Assembly: GCF_900110105.1 (NCBI RefSeq)
Contig: NZ_FOCL01000002.1
Coordinates: forward strand, 823,620-887,619
Reading direction: 5' to 3'
DNA from: Mucilaginibacter gossypiicola
GTDB taxonomy: Bacteria; Bacteroidota; Bacteroidia; Sphingobacteriales; Sphingobacteriaceae
DNA length: 64,000 bases
The translations under genes and the position numbers were made by a program. Under the pieces are notes generated by a model that was not told the origin of the DNA, searched no databases, and saw nothing but the letters and a program-made list of their open reading frames with translations. Of the stretch, positions 7,663 to 16,497 are shown in pieces; position 1 is the first letter of the stretch, and the number at the start of each line of letters is the position of its first letter.

Positions 7663-9216
7663 ATGCAAGAGACCACCATTTTATGGGCCGATGACGAAAT
7701 TGACCTGCTAAGACCACATATACTTTTCCTGGGCGAAAAGGGCTACAAAGTAACTACCGTTACCAATGGCTACGACGCTGTTGACTCTTTTAAGAGCAAT
7801 TATTTCGACCTGGTTTTCCTTGACGAGAACATGCCTGGCCTTACCGGTCTGGAAACCTTACAGCAGATCAAGAACATCAATAACGATGTACCTATTGTGC
7901 TGATCACCAAAAACGAGGAAGAGTACCTGATGGAAGATGCCATCGGTTCAAAGATTGACGACTACCTGATCAAGCCGGTGCATCCCAAGCAAATATTGCT
8001 TACCATCAAAAAGCTGACGGAAAACAAACGCCTCGTTACCGAAAAAACCACCATGGCCTACCAGATGGATTTCCGTACACTGGGTATGACGCTTAACGAC
8101 AACCTGAACCATCAGGAATGGGTTGATGTTTATAAGAAACTGATCTACTGGGAGCTTGAACTTGAAAAACTGGAGGATGCCGGCATGCACGAGATCCTGA
8201 CGCTGCAAAAGGCCGAAGCCAATATGCAGTTTTGTAAGTTTGTGGAGCGAAACTATTTGAACTGGATCAAAAATCCGGATCTGGCGCCAACCTCATCTCC
8301 GCAATTATTTAAAAAGAAAGTATTCCCTAAGCTGGACGGCAAAGGCCCGTTATTTTTTATTTTGATAGATAACCTGCGTTATGATCAGTTTAAGATTATT
8401 AACCCTATTATCTCCGAATATTTCAGGCTGGAGGAAGAAGATACCTATTACAGTATCCTGCCAACGGCTACGCAATATGCGCGTAACTCTATTTTTTCGG
8501 GCTTGATGCCTTTGGATATGGAGCGCCGTTATCCATCTATGTGGCAAAATGACGAGGATGAAGGTGGCAAAAACCTGTACGAAGCCGAGTTTCTGGCCGA
8601 TCATCTGAAACGTGTATTGCGCAAAGACTGCAAACACTCGTACCATAAAATCCTGAATATTGACGAGGGCCGGGCGTTAAACGAATCGGTGAATAACCTC
8701 ATGAACAACGAGCTTAACGTTGTGGTATACAACTTTGTGGATATGTTATCGCATGCCCGTACAGATATGCAGATGATCCGCGAGCTGGCAAGTGATGATG
8801 CTGCTTACCGCTCATTAACCTTATCGTGGTTTGAGCACTCGCCACTGTTCGATCTGTTAAAATTCTTAGCTCAAAAACAGGTACGCGTGGTGATCACTAC
8901 CGATCATGGTACCATCCGTGTAAAAAACCCGAGCAAAATTGTGGGCGACAGGAATACCAACACCAACCTGCGTTATAAACAAGGCAAAAACCTTAACTAT
9001 AATGCCAAAGAGGTTTTCCATATCCGTAACCCGCATGATGCCATGCTGCCAAGGCTGCACATCAGCTCAAGCTTTGTTTTTGCCAAAGAGGATAGCTATT
9101 TCGTGTACCCGAACAACTACAACCACTTTGTGAATTTCTATAATGAAACCTTCCAGCACGGAGGGATCTCGTTAGAGGAAATGATTGTCCCTGTGGTTAC
9201 TTACGGGCCGAAATAA
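7663..9216 (+). CDS. porX: PorX-like response regulator with PglZ/alkaline-phosphatase-like output domain
   Basis: 517 residues. Residues 1-120 are a CheY-like receiver with acidic pocket ADDE and phosphoacceptor Asp54 in LVFLDENMPG, plus the conserved Lys in LIKPVHP. Residues ~200-517 form an alkaline-phosphatase-superfamily (PglZ) domain with LFFILIDNLRYDQ, a Thr/Ser-rich nucleophile region (LPTATQYARN) and metal-site TTDHGTIRVK and HGGISLEEM. This is the architecture of PorX, which with the sensor PorY controls type IX secretion genes in Bacteroidota. The partner kinase is not in the window. The role is inferred from the family. Confidence 0.9.
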   Translation: MQETTILWADDEIDLLRPHILFLGEKGYKVTTVTNGYDAVDSFKSNYFDLVFLDENMPGLTGLETLQQIKNINNDVPIVLITKNEEEYLMEDAIGSKIDDYLIKPVHPKQILLTIKKLTENKRLVTEKTTMAYQMDFRTLGMTLNDNLNHQEWVDVYKKLIYWELELEKLEDAGMHEILTLQKAEANMQFCKFVERNYLNWIKNPDLAPTSSPQLFKKKVFPKLDGKGPLFFILIDNLRYDQFKIINPIISEYFRLEEEDTYYSILPTATQYARNSIFSGLMPLDMERRYPSMWQNDEDEGGKNLYEAEFLADHLKRVLRKDCKHSYHKILNIDEGRALNESVNNLMNNELNVVVYNFVDMLSHARTDMQMIRELASDDAAYRSLTLSWFEHSPLFDLLKFLAQKQVRVVITTDHGTIRVKNPSKIVGDRNTNTNLRYKQGKNLNYNAKEVFHIRNPHDAMLPRLHISSSFVFAKEDSYFVYPNNYNHFVNFYNETFQHGGISLEEMIVPVVTYGPK

Positions 9217-9225
9217 CCCCCTTTA

Positions 9226-9317
9226 ATGTCATTGCGAGGAGGAACGACGAAGCAATCGCATGCTATACAGAGCGGCTCTGCTTCCGTGCGATTGCCGCGC
9301 TACGCTCGCAATGACAT
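9226..9317. repeat. Dispersed palindromic repeat, family A, copy 2
   Basis: ATGTCATTGCGAGGAGGAAC at the left and GCTCGCAATGACAT at the right form an imperfect hairpin. It begins 9 bp after the porX stop and may serve as a transcript end. Confidence 0.9.
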
Positions 9318-9365
9318 GTTTTAATATTTCTTTTAAGTCTCCCCTTCAGGGGAGATTTAGAGGGG

Positions 9366-10133
9366 TTAAAACTCCAACTCCAGCAATACCGGGCAATGAT
9401 CAGAATGCTTAGCCTCGGGCAGTATCGCTGCCCTACGGATCTTATCTTCCAATGGGGTACTGGCCATGGCATAATCGATACGCCAGCCTAAGTTTTTACC
9501 GCGGGCTCCGGCCCGGAAACTCCACCAGGTATAGTTATGCGGTTCTTTATTTACGTGGCGGAAGGTATCTATAAAACCGCCCTCAATAAAGTTCTCCATC
9601 CATTCGCGCTCCTCCGGCAAAAAGCCTGATGAATTGGCGTTTGACTTTGGGTTGTGAATATCAATGGGGCGGTGGCAAATGTTATAATCACCACAAACCA
9701 CCAGGTTTGGATATTCTACTTTAAGGAGGGTTAGGTATTTACCAAACTCATCCAGAAAACGGTATTTAAAAACCTGGCGCTCATCCCCGCTTGAACCCGA
9801 TGGAAAATAAACACTCATCACCGATACCTCATCAAAATCAACGCGGATACAGCGGCCTTCACGATCAAAGTCGGGAATACCGCAGCCGTACTCAATATGT
9901 TTGGGTAAAATTTTGGTAAAAATGGCGGTACCGCTATAGCCTTTCTTTTCGGCCGGGAACCAGTAGTGCTGATAGCCCATCTGGTCAACCAAACCAAGAT
10001 CGGTGAGCACATCAGGTGTTGCTTTAATTTCCTGCAAACAAACAACATCAGCATCAGTAGCCTGCAACCAGGCCAGCCAACCCTTGCTTATTGCCGAACG
10101 GATACCGTTAACGTTATATGTAAGTATTTTCAT
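9366..10133 (-). CDS. xth: Exodeoxyribonuclease III (AP endonuclease family)
   Basis: DNA repair nuclease of the exonuclease-endonuclease-phosphatase fold. MKILTYNVNGIRSA starts the domain; VVCLQEIKA holds the metal-binding Glu; VVCGDYNICH and the C-terminal WRIDYAMAS ... KHSDHCPVLLELE supply the catalytic Asp/Asn and His. The 255-residue length matches XthA. I start at the ATG at 10131-10133 (MKILTYN). A longer frame reaches 10184, but those extra codons are a tandem GATTTCGGATGTTC repeat with no conservation. Confidence 0.93.
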   Translation of the reverse strand: MKILTYNVNGIRSAISKGWLAWLQATDADVVCLQEIKATPDVLTDLGLVDQMGYQHYWFPAEKKGYSGTAIFTKILPKHIEYGCGIPDFDREGRCIRVDFDEVSVMSVYFPSGSSGDERQVFKYRFLDEFGKYLTLLKVEYPNLVVCGDYNICHRPIDIHNPKSNANSSGFLPEEREWMENFIEGGFIDTFRHVNKEPHNYTWWSFRAGARGKNLGWRIDYAMASTPLEDKIRRAAILPEAKHSDHCPVLLELEF

Positions 10134-10190
10134 GTGGGATTTCGGATGTTCGATTTCGGATGTTCGATTTCGGATTTGATTCAAATCACA
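10134..10190. repeat. Short tandem repeat upstream of xth
   Basis: GATTTCGGATGTTC is repeated in tandem between 10139 and 10175. It lies directly 5' of the xth ATG and would be translated only if a spurious upstream start were used. Confidence 0.75.
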
Positions 10191-10213
10191 AAACTATAAT
10201 AAAATTGCGCTAT

Positions 10214-10333
10214 CTGCCGCGGGTTTTCAACCCGTGGTGTACCATGGTTTCAGCTTTCAGCTGAATTTTTGTAAGCTGGAAGCTTACATTATGCCAACCA
10301 CGAGTTACGCTATCGCTAAACTCGCGGCAGCGG
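10214..10333. repeat. Intergenic inverted repeat CTGCCGCGGGTT / CTCGCGGCAG
   Basis: The outer ends CTGCCGCGGG and CTCGCGGCAG pair with one mismatch. Inner parts (GTAAGCTGGAAGCTTAC, CAGCTTTCAGCTG) are themselves palindromic. Likely another member of the dispersed repeat set. I see no second copy in this window. Confidence 0.7.
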
Positions 10334-10343
10334 ACAAGAGGTT

Positions 10344-11054
10344 TTATTTACTGTTTGGAAAAAGAATAGCATCCAACTGCCTGCATTCCTTTTTGCTCAG
10401 CAACTCAACAGTCATAGACACATCAGCATTTGGGCGATCATTGGCATCTTTTTTAACAGCGGCAATCCTATCCACCATATCGATACCCGAAACAACCTCG
10501 CCAAAAACAGTATAGTTTTGATCAAGGTGTGGTGAGCCTCCAACTGATTTATACCATTCGCGCTGCCATACGGGGATTTTGCGGCCTTTAAGGCGGGTAT
10601 TTTCCAGCGTATCCAGTTTGCCATCGGTAAAGCGCTTGCCTTCTACAATATAAAACTGGCAGCCGCTTGATTCTTTTTTAGGATTATCATCGCGGGCTGC
10701 AGCAAGTACCCCACGTTTATGAAACAGGCTGTCGCGAAATTCGGCCGGGATGGTGTAGCCCACATCACCATTGCCCAACTCTGCGCCGGGTTTAGCTTTT
10801 AACGGATCTTTTGAGTCCGGGTCGCCACCCTGGATCATAAAATTCTGGATCACCCGGTGAAACAGTGTACCATTATAAAATCCTTTTTTAGTAAGCTTGA
10901 TAAAGTTATCCCGGTGCAAAGGCGTTTCATTATATAGGCGAAGGATACAATCGCCATAAGCCGTATGGATGCGCACGTACTGGTTTTTAGGCGGTCCGGC
11001 AAATGCGGCAGTAAGGGTTAATAAAAGAATGCTTAGGGTAAAAAGTTTCTTCAT
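10344..11054 (-). CDS. Exported peptidyl-prolyl cis-trans isomerase, cyclophilin type
   Basis: 236 residues. The N-terminus (MKKLFTLSILLLTLTAAFAG) is a signal peptide, so it folds proteins in the periplasm. The cyclophilin core shows GTLFHRVIQNFMIQGGDP with the catalytic Arg and the substrate-binding Phe/Met/Gln. Further on are SGCQFYIVEG and NYTVFGEVVSGIDMVDRIA, both standard. A segment of about 35 residues between these (LDTLENTRLKGRK...) is longer than in the minimal E. coli enzymes. It is followed by a 300-bp repeat-bearing gap upstream. Confidence 0.93.
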   Translation of the reverse strand: MKKLFTLSILLLTLTAAFAGPPKNQYVRIHTAYGDCILRLYNETPLHRDNFIKLTKKGFYNGTLFHRVIQNFMIQGGDPDSKDPLKAKPGAELGNGDVGYTIPAEFRDSLFHKRGVLAAARDDNPKKESSGCQFYIVEGKRFTDGKLDTLENTRLKGRKIPVWQREWYKSVGGSPHLDQNYTVFGEVVSGIDMVDRIAAVKKDANDRPNADVSMTVELLSKKECRQLDAILFPNSK

Positions 11055-11157
11055 AGACCGTTGATTGTTTTTGATTTCGCTGATTGCGTTGATTTTTTAT
11101 TGATTACAATAACTCTATTGTTAATATAGCTGAATCATAGGTATTCGAATGTTTTAA

Positions 11158-11278
11158 ATTCCCTCCTCGGGGAGGGGGGCGGTTGTCAAGTGTGGTGTAA
11201 GGGAGGGGTTTTATAAGCCTTGCCAATTAACAAGTATAGTTGAGAAACCCCTCCCTACACCCTCGCAGGGGAGGGAAT
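11158..11278. repeat. Dispersed palindromic repeat, family E (CCCTCC/GGAGGG), copy 1
   Basis: ATTCCCTCCTCGGGGAGGGG at the left pairs with CCTCGCAGGGGAGGGAAT at the right; inner GGGAGGGGTTT and AAACCCCTCCC pair too. Functionally comparable C/G-rich palindromes are at 51889-52198 and 56218-56322. Just downstream, 11330-11367 repeats the AACCACTCACTTAATCAACT unit seen at 1659-1693. Confidence 0.78.
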
Positions 11279-11364
11279 CGCACGTATCCCTCTGCTCAAA
11301 AGCCATTTACAAACACATTGGCCCTTTGCCAACCACTCACTTAATCAACTCAATAAACCACTCA

Positions 11365-11736
11365 CTATTCTACCCCATCCATCTCCTCAAAGTAATTAAC
11401 AATGAGCGATTTCATCATCATTTCCTGTTCAAGCAGGGTATAGTTTGGGATCACTTTTACACGTTTCCAATGCGGCCAGCCATCCTGGTCAAGGCCTTCG
11501 AGCTCGTAAAAACCCATCATACTCATTAAGCGGCAGGTGGCAATATGCATCAGCTCTTCCTTTTGGCGCTTGCTGAATTTCCGCGGGCCCTGCCCCAGTT
11601 CCTGCACACCGATCAAAAAAAGCATCACTTTTATATCGGGCTTCTCGTTGTCAAACTCCTCAGCTATCCGCTGCTGCAGCACTTCCCATTTTTTATTGAT
11701 CTCGGCAGGTGTCATAGGGTGCAAAGATAGGTTCAT
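11365..11736 (-). CDS. Conserved hypothetical protein
   Basis: 123 residues, soluble, charged, no signal peptide. I do not recognise a named domain. Sequence such as GVQELGQGPRKFSKRQKEEL followed by a CRLMSMMGFYEL segment looks like a real folded protein. I recall similar proteins in Bacteroidota but cannot confirm this. The start is uncertain: the first ATG is 11734-11736, while the ATG at 11713-11715 (MTPAEINKKW) avoids the 5' stretch that overlaps an inverted repeat. Confidence 0.65.
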   Translation of the reverse strand: MNLSLHPMTPAEINKKWEVLQQRIAEEFDNEKPDIKVMLFLIGVQELGQGPRKFSKRQKEELMHIATCRLMSMMGFYELEGLDQDGWPHWKRVKVIPNYTLLEQEMMMKSLIVNYFEEMDGVE

Positions 11737-11846
11737 TGGTTCATTAGTTCACTGGTTCATTGGTGAAAAGTTTGATAACCCTATTTTAACAGCGCTATAC
11801 GGGGGAAGGACAAATAAACTAATGAACCAGTGAACTAATGAACGAT
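11737..11846. repeat. Intergenic inverted repeat GTTCATTAGTTCACTGGTTCATT
   Basis: The left arm carries TTCATTAGTTCACTGGTTCA; the right arm at 11817-11844 carries the complement, TGAACCAGTGAACTAATGAA. About 50 bp lie between. Within each arm TTCATT and GGTTCA also recur, so the structure is a long hairpin. Confidence 0.75.
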
Positions 11847-11847
11847 C

Positions 11848-11868
11848 GCATTATTGTTACAATGTTGC
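11848..11868. promoter_or_regulatory. Candidate Fur/Zur-type operator
   Basis: 21-bp interrupted palindrome, GCA-N2-ATTGT-T-ACAAT-N2-TGC, with a single central base. The size and odd symmetry fit a Fur-superfamily metalloregulator site. It lies 60-80 bp before a His/Cys-rich exported protein and a ZnuD-like receptor, so zinc-responsive control by Zur is a reasonable inference. No regulator gene is nearby. Confidence 0.5.
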
Positions 11869-11927
11869 ATTAATATTCGCGTTTTAATACTTACTTTTGC
11901 TGTATTCCGTTATATGGAGTGTTGACT

Positions 11928-12251
11928 GTGAAAAAAAACCGCCTACATATTGTATTTGCATGGCTGCTGCTTGTTTGCTTTGTGGCCGGGCAATATATGG
12001 TTTATTCGCACCAGCATACGCTTATTAAAGGGATCACCAAACACAGCCATCTGGCCCAGGGGCAGCAAACCGTCAAAGAAAAATGTTTGCTGTGCGATGC
12101 CATGCACCACACCGATGCTGTAGTTGTTAGCAATAACACATTTTTAATACCCCTCGCAACATCCGATCATGTTTTTAAAGCCGGCGATTACGATTTTATA
12201 AGCATTGCGCTTATCCTTTCGGCCGGAAGGGCGCCGCCGGTTATGGCATAA
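11928..12251 (+). CDS. Small exported His/Cys-rich protein, possible metal binder
   Basis: About 107 residues. The N-terminus (KKNRLHIVFAWLLLVCFVAGQYMVY) is one membrane segment or signal peptide. After it come YSHQHTL, KHSH and CLLCDAMHH, a cluster of His and a CxxC that could bind zinc or copper in the periplasm. The protein ends in a second hydrophobic stretch. I choose GTG at 11928 because GGAG stands at 11916-11919; the GTG at 11919 overlaps it. It is followed 75 bp later by a metal-type TonB receptor, so both probably form one uptake operon. No family name is certain. Confidence 0.7.
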   Translation: MKKNRLHIVFAWLLLVCFVAGQYMVYSHQHTLIKGITKHSHLAQGQQTVKEKCLLCDAMHHTDAVVVSNNTFLIPLATSDHVFKAGDYDFISIALILSAGRAPPVMA

Positions 12252-12325
12252 TTCCGCTTTATCTTTTCCTTAAAAACAACGCCGTTGTCATTAACGGTAT
12301 CTATCGATTTTCTTAAATTTTCATC

Positions 12326-14839
12326 ATGAAATTAAAGCTTATAAGCTTCATTATATTATTAGTATTTGCTCAATCCATAGCATTTGCCAAAAGCACTCTT
12401 ACCACCATAAACAATAACACCGACGATGCCATTGGTAGCCTTTCGGGCACTATTACTGATAAGGCCGATGGCAAACCGATCATTGGCGCAACAGTAAATA
12501 TTCCGGATTTACGCAAAGGGGCCATTACCGATGTAAATGGTAAATATAGTTTTGGCAACGTGCCTAAGGGTGTCTTCCTGGTGCAGGTAACCTATATAGG
12601 TTACTTAACCGTTAACCAAAGGGTCGACTTTTCAAAAACGAGCGTATTTGATGTTAAAATGCAAACCTCATCGCTCGAAGCCGGCGAGGTTGTTATTACC
12701 GGCGTAAGCAAAGCCACCGAAATAAAACGCAGCCCCGTACCGATGGTTGCAGTAGGCAAGGCCTATTTGGAGCAGCGTGCAGCATCGGGTAACATTATCG
12801 ACCAGATAGCTACATTGCCCGGCGTAAGTGCGGTTACTACCGGCCCTAACGTATCAAAACCCTTTATTCACGGCCTCGGCTACAACAGGGTGATCACCCT
12901 GCAGGATGGTATCCGCCAGGAAGGCCAGCAATGGGGCGACGAGCACGGTATTGAAGTGGATCAAAACTCTATCGACAGGGTAGAGGTGATCAAAGGCCCG
13001 GCAAGTTTAACCTATGGCTCGGATGCTATTGGCGGTGTTGTAAACCTGATTACGCCGGCACCGGTACCCGAAGGCAAAATCCTCGGATCGGTACAAGGAT
13101 TGTATGGAACTAACCAGGGTTTATATAACGGCTCATTCAGGTTGCAGGGTAATCAGAATGGCCTCATCTGGGGTACAGTAATTTCGGCCAAGGGCAGTAA
13201 AGATTATCAAAACGAGCATGACGGTCGCGTTTATGCCACCAACTACCGCGAAAAAGATGCCCGTGTAATGGTGGGCCTTAACAAATCATGGGGTTATTCA
13301 TACCTGCATGCCTCGCTATTTGACGATGAACAAGCCATTCCCGACGGCAGTCGCGACTCGCTTACCCGCAAGTTTACCCGTCAAATTACCGAAGATGACG
13401 CCTTCAGACCAATTGTTCCGACGTCTGTTTTAAACTCGTACAGCATCCCAACATTGCATCAGCACGTACAGCTTTACCGCATCTACAACAACAGTAACTT
13501 TATTTTAGGTAACGGAAACCTGGCAGTTAACCTTGGGTACCAATATAGCCACCGCCGGGAATATACACATCCCGAGGCCGGCGATATTGCCGGGCTTAAC
13601 CTGCACCTTACTACTTATACTTATGATGTTAAATATAACTTTAACATCGGTAATGAGTATGAAACTACCTTTGGCGTTAACGGACAGTACCAAAACAATA
13701 CCATTGGCGATGCCACTGATTTCCCGATACCGGCTTATCACCAGTTTGATATCGGCCCGTTCTTTGTTATCAAAAAGAGCTTCGGCAAGCTTGACCTTTC
13801 GGCAGGTGCGAGGTATGATACCCGCTCATTCAGTAATGCCGCTGCTTATGTTGATACACTTGGCCGCAACGGATTTCCGCAGTTATACACCGGCAGCAAT
13901 CCCGAAACAGCAGCAAACGTTACTAAACAGTTTGATGCCTTTAACAAAAGGTTCAGCGGTTTTTCGGGCAGCTTTGGCGCAACCTATAACTTATCGGATG
14001 CATTCCTGATTAAAGGTAATATCTCGCGTGGTTTCAGGGCACCGAGCATTGCTGAAATCTCCGCTAACGGCCCGGATCCCGGTTCACAGATCTATCACAT
14101 CGGCGATAAAAACTTTAAGCCCGAGTTTAGCTTGCAGGAGGATATCGGCACATTCCTTACGCTGCCAAACATTTCGGCCAGTGTTGAGGTATTTAACAAC
14201 AACCTGTCAAACTACATTTACCAGCAACAGGTGTTAGCTGCCGATGGCAGTCCGGTTTATACCCAAGGCTATACCACGTTTACCTACGTACAAAGCAAAG
14301 CCCACATTTATGGCGGCGAGGTTAATGTTGACCTGCATCCTATTTCATGGCTGCATTTTGAAAACGCACTAAGCCTAACTTATGGCGAAAACAAAGGCAA
14401 CGGCGGCCCGGTTGCCGATAGCTTAAAATACCTGCCATTTATCCCGCCATTGCACACACATTCAGAGTTACGCGGAACATTTAACGGCGGCTTTGGCAAG
14501 GTTAAAAGCATTTATGCTTTTGTGGGCTTTGACCATTACAGCGCACAAGACCGCTTTTTTGCAGCTTACGGAACAGAAACCTACACAGCAGGCTATAACC
14601 TGTTAAGTGCAGGCTTCGGCGGCAACATTGTTAACAAAGCAGGCCAGCCGGTTATTAAGCTTTTTGTTGAAGGTACCAACCTTGCCAATGTTAACTACCA
14701 ATCAAACATGAGCAGGCTCAAATATTTTGATAATCCTAACGTGCCCGAAGGTGTACACCCTGGTATATACAACATGGGCCGCAACATCAGCTTTAAAGTG
14801 GTTGTTCCCTTTGGCTTTAACAGCAATAAAAAATCCTGA
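12326..14839 (+). CDS. TonB-dependent outer-membrane receptor, ZnuD-like
   Basis: 837 residues. Signal peptide 1-21; CarboxypepD_reg (peptidase-associated) domain ~38-110 (GTITDKADGKPIIGATVNIP); plug domain ~125-245 with IDRVEVIKGPASLTYGSDAIGGVVNLIT; then a 22-strand-type barrel ending in a hydrophobic strand (FKVVVPFGF). The plug segment GPNVSKPFIHGLGYNRVITLQDGIRQ resembles zinc receptors of the ZnuD group. His-rich loops (RREYTHPEAGDIAGLNLHLT; HTHSELRG) also fit a metal substrate. The preceding small His/Cys protein and Fur/Zur-like palindrome agree. Substrate is inferred. Confidence 0.88.
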   Translation: MKLKLISFIILLVFAQSIAFAKSTLTTINNNTDDAIGSLSGTITDKADGKPIIGATVNIPDLRKGAITDVNGKYSFGNVPKGVFLVQVTYIGYLTVNQRVDFSKTSVFDVKMQTSSLEAGEVVITGVSKATEIKRSPVPMVAVGKAYLEQRAASGNIIDQIATLPGVSAVTTGPNVSKPFIHGLGYNRVITLQDGIRQEGQQWGDEHGIEVDQNSIDRVEVIKGPASLTYGSDAIGGVVNLITPAPVPEGKILGSVQGLYGTNQGLYNGSFRLQGNQNGLIWGTVISAKGSKDYQNEHDGRVYATNYREKDARVMVGLNKSWGYSYLHASLFDDEQAIPDGSRDSLTRKFTRQITEDDAFRPIVPTSVLNSYSIPTLHQHVQLYRIYNNSNFILGNGNLAVNLGYQYSHRREYTHPEAGDIAGLNLHLTTYTYDVKYNFNIGNEYETTFGVNGQYQNNTIGDATDFPIPAYHQFDIGPFFVIKKSFGKLDLSAGARYDTRSFSNAAAYVDTLGRNGFPQLYTGSNPETAANVTKQFDAFNKRFSGFSGSFGATYNLSDAFLIKGNISRGFRAPSIAEISANGPDPGSQIYHIGDKNFKPEFSLQEDIGTFLTLPNISASVEVFNNNLSNYIYQQQVLAADGSPVYTQGYTTFTYVQSKAHIYGGEVNVDLHPISWLHFENALSLTYGENKGNGGPVADSLKYLPFIPPLHTHSELRGTFNGGFGKVKSIYAFVGFDHYSAQDRFFAAYGTETYTAGYNLLSAGFGGNIVNKAGQPVIKLFVEGTNLANVNYQSNMSRLKYFDNPNVPEGVHPGIYNMGRNISFKVVVPFGFNSNKKS

Positions 14840-14860
14840 TCTGGTTTAAACTATTAACTG

Positions 14861-14892
14861 AAGGTCCCGCCGTAATGGTGGGACTTTTTTTG
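14861..14892 (+). terminator. Intrinsic terminator after the TonB receptor
   Basis: GTCCCGCC and GGTGGGAC form the stem, followed by seven T. It closes the 11928-14839 unit. Confidence 0.88.
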
Positions 14893-14954
14893 TTGTCTCG
14901 CAAAGGCGCGAAGTTTTCTCTTAGAAGCCGTTTAAAAACGAATAGAAAGTTTTT

Positions 14955-15058
14955 TGTAGAGACGCATCACATGCGTCTCCCGACTGACAGGCCGATTTAA
15001 AGGGTTTCTAATTCTGTCGAAAATTGCACGCGGGAGACGCATGTGATGCGTCTCTACA
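14955..15058. repeat. Dispersed palindromic repeat, family D, copy 2
   Basis: TGTAGAGACGCATCACATGC at the left and GCATGTGATGCGTCTCTACA at the right, with the nested GCGTCTCC/GGAGACGC pair. Same family as 6051-6159, but the loop sequence differs. Confidence 0.9.
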
Positions 15059-15096
15059 TTTAAATTTGATCAATATCGCTTACTGGTAGATAAAAC

Positions 15097-15231
15097 TTCA
15101 TTGCCGTTGGTTTTAACCAACGGAATAATGAGCAGCAATAAGAGGGCTTCAGCCAAAATCCGCTTGCATAATTTGGCTAAAGCCAAGGCTTTTCAGCTTA
15201 TTTTCCGTTGGTTAAAACCAACGGCAATGAA
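15097..15231. repeat. Intergenic inverted repeat TTCATTGCCGTTGGTT
   Basis: TTCATTGCCGTTGGTTTTAA and the complementary CCAACGGCAATGAA bound about 135 bp. Each arm also contains GTTGGTTTTAACCAAC, a self-complementary unit. A GGCTAAAGCC hairpin lies inside. A longer ORF starting at 15208 would begin inside this repeat. Confidence 0.85.
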
Positions 15232-15366
15232 CATTTTTACTTTCCAATAGCATCTTACCGTCTTTGCGAGCTTATTACCGCAGACGCCAACCGTCACCCC
15301 CAAGTCAAACTCCCCTTTCAGGCCGCCGCGAGCCAAACATTTAATTTCATCACCTGTATCTTCTAC

Positions 15367-16344
15367 ATGCGTAAAATACTATTACTCCTTATTCTTATAT
15401 CCGCAATCATCACAGTCAACGCCCAGTCCGATACCCTTTCCGTCACGCTCGAAAATGTAAAGTACCCATACCCGGTAACCTTTATGCCTATAAAGGTTGA
15501 AGGACAGGACATCCGCATGGCTTATATGGATGTAAAACCGGCTACTCCAAATGGTAAAACAATCATGCTTTTCCATGGAAAAAACTTTGGTGGTTATTAT
15601 TGGAAAGATGTAATAAAGCTATTAACCGATAAAGGCTACCGGGTAATAGTCCCCGATCAAATAGGATTTGGTAAATCATCAAAAGCGTTTATTCATTACA
15701 GTTTTCATCAGCTGGCGAGATTTAATAAAAACCTGCTGGATAGTTTAGGGATACAAAAAATCACGCTGATGGGGCATTCTATGGGTGGGATGCTGGCTAC
15801 CCGTTTTACATTAATGTACCCCGACAAGGTTGAAAAACTACTGCTTGAAGACCCCATCGGCTTGGAAGACTACCGCACCTTTGTGCCTTATAACAGTGCC
15901 GAAGATGACTACAAAGCCGAGTTAAAAACCAGCTACGAAAGCGTTAAGAAATATTACCAAACATCGTATTTCACTTCATGGAAACCCGAATATGATTATT
16001 TGGTAAACATTGGTGCAGGGGTAAGTAAAAGCGCCGATTTTCCGCGCTATGCTAAAGTTGCTGCCCTCACCTTTGAAATGATCTACGAACAGCCGGTTTG
16101 TTATGAGTTCGGGCTTATTAAAGTCCCCACAGTGTTGTTTGTCGGTAAAGAGGACAAAACCATTGTGGGCAAGGCCTTGCTTAGCAACGAAGAAAAAGTC
16201 AAACACGGCCAGTATAAAATATTAGGCCCCGAAACCGCCAAAAAGATCCCGGGCTGCAAGCTGATCGAATTTGACAATTGCGGGCATATCCCCCATATTG
16301 AAGCTAAAGAGGCCTTTTTTAAAGCGTTGACAGCTAATTTATAA
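15367..16344 (+). CDS. Exported alpha/beta hydrolase
   Basis: 325 residues from ATG 15367; the N-terminus MRKILLLLILISAIITVNAQ is a signal peptide. The alpha/beta hydrolase core has the oxyanion segment LFHGKNFGGYYW, nucleophile elbow GHSMGG (Ser) and the late acid/His pair (VLFVGKEDKT, DNCGHIPHIE). It is likely a periplasmic esterase or peptidase-like hydrolase; the substrate is unknown. The open frame extends upstream to 15208, but the added 53 residues run through a repeat and lack coding character, so I reject that start. Confidence 0.85.
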   Translation: MRKILLLLILISAIITVNAQSDTLSVTLENVKYPYPVTFMPIKVEGQDIRMAYMDVKPATPNGKTIMLFHGKNFGGYYWKDVIKLLTDKGYRVIVPDQIGFGKSSKAFIHYSFHQLARFNKNLLDSLGIQKITLMGHSMGGMLATRFTLMYPDKVEKLLLEDPIGLEDYRTFVPYNSAEDDYKAELKTSYESVKKYYQTSYFTSWKPEYDYLVNIGAGVSKSADFPRYAKVAALTFEMIYEQPVCYEFGLIKVPTVLFVGKEDKTIVGKALLSNEEKVKHGQYKILGPETAKKIPGCKLIEFDNCGHIPHIEAKEAFFKALTANL

Positions 16345-16395
16345 TTTAGGGATTTTGAGTATTTTTGAATCAGTGCTACCATGCATAAAAAAAAA

Positions 16396-16477
16396 CGTCA
16401 TTGCGAGGAACGAAGCAATCGCGAACTATACAGGGCGGACCTGCAAGTAGGGGATTGCTTCGTTCCTCGCAATGACG
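16396..16477. repeat. Dispersed palindromic repeat, family A, copy 3
   Basis: CGTCATTGCGAGGAACGAAG pairs with CTTCGTTCCTCGCAATGACG almost perfectly; this is the shortest and best paired copy. It lies between the hydrolase stop and tsaE. Confidence 0.92.
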
Positions 16478-16497
16478 GAATTTAAATTTATTACACT

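Noticed and set aside
15208..15366. Upstream extension of the alpha/beta hydrolase
   Set aside because: The extra 53 codons run through an inverted repeat; the signal peptide starts at 15367.
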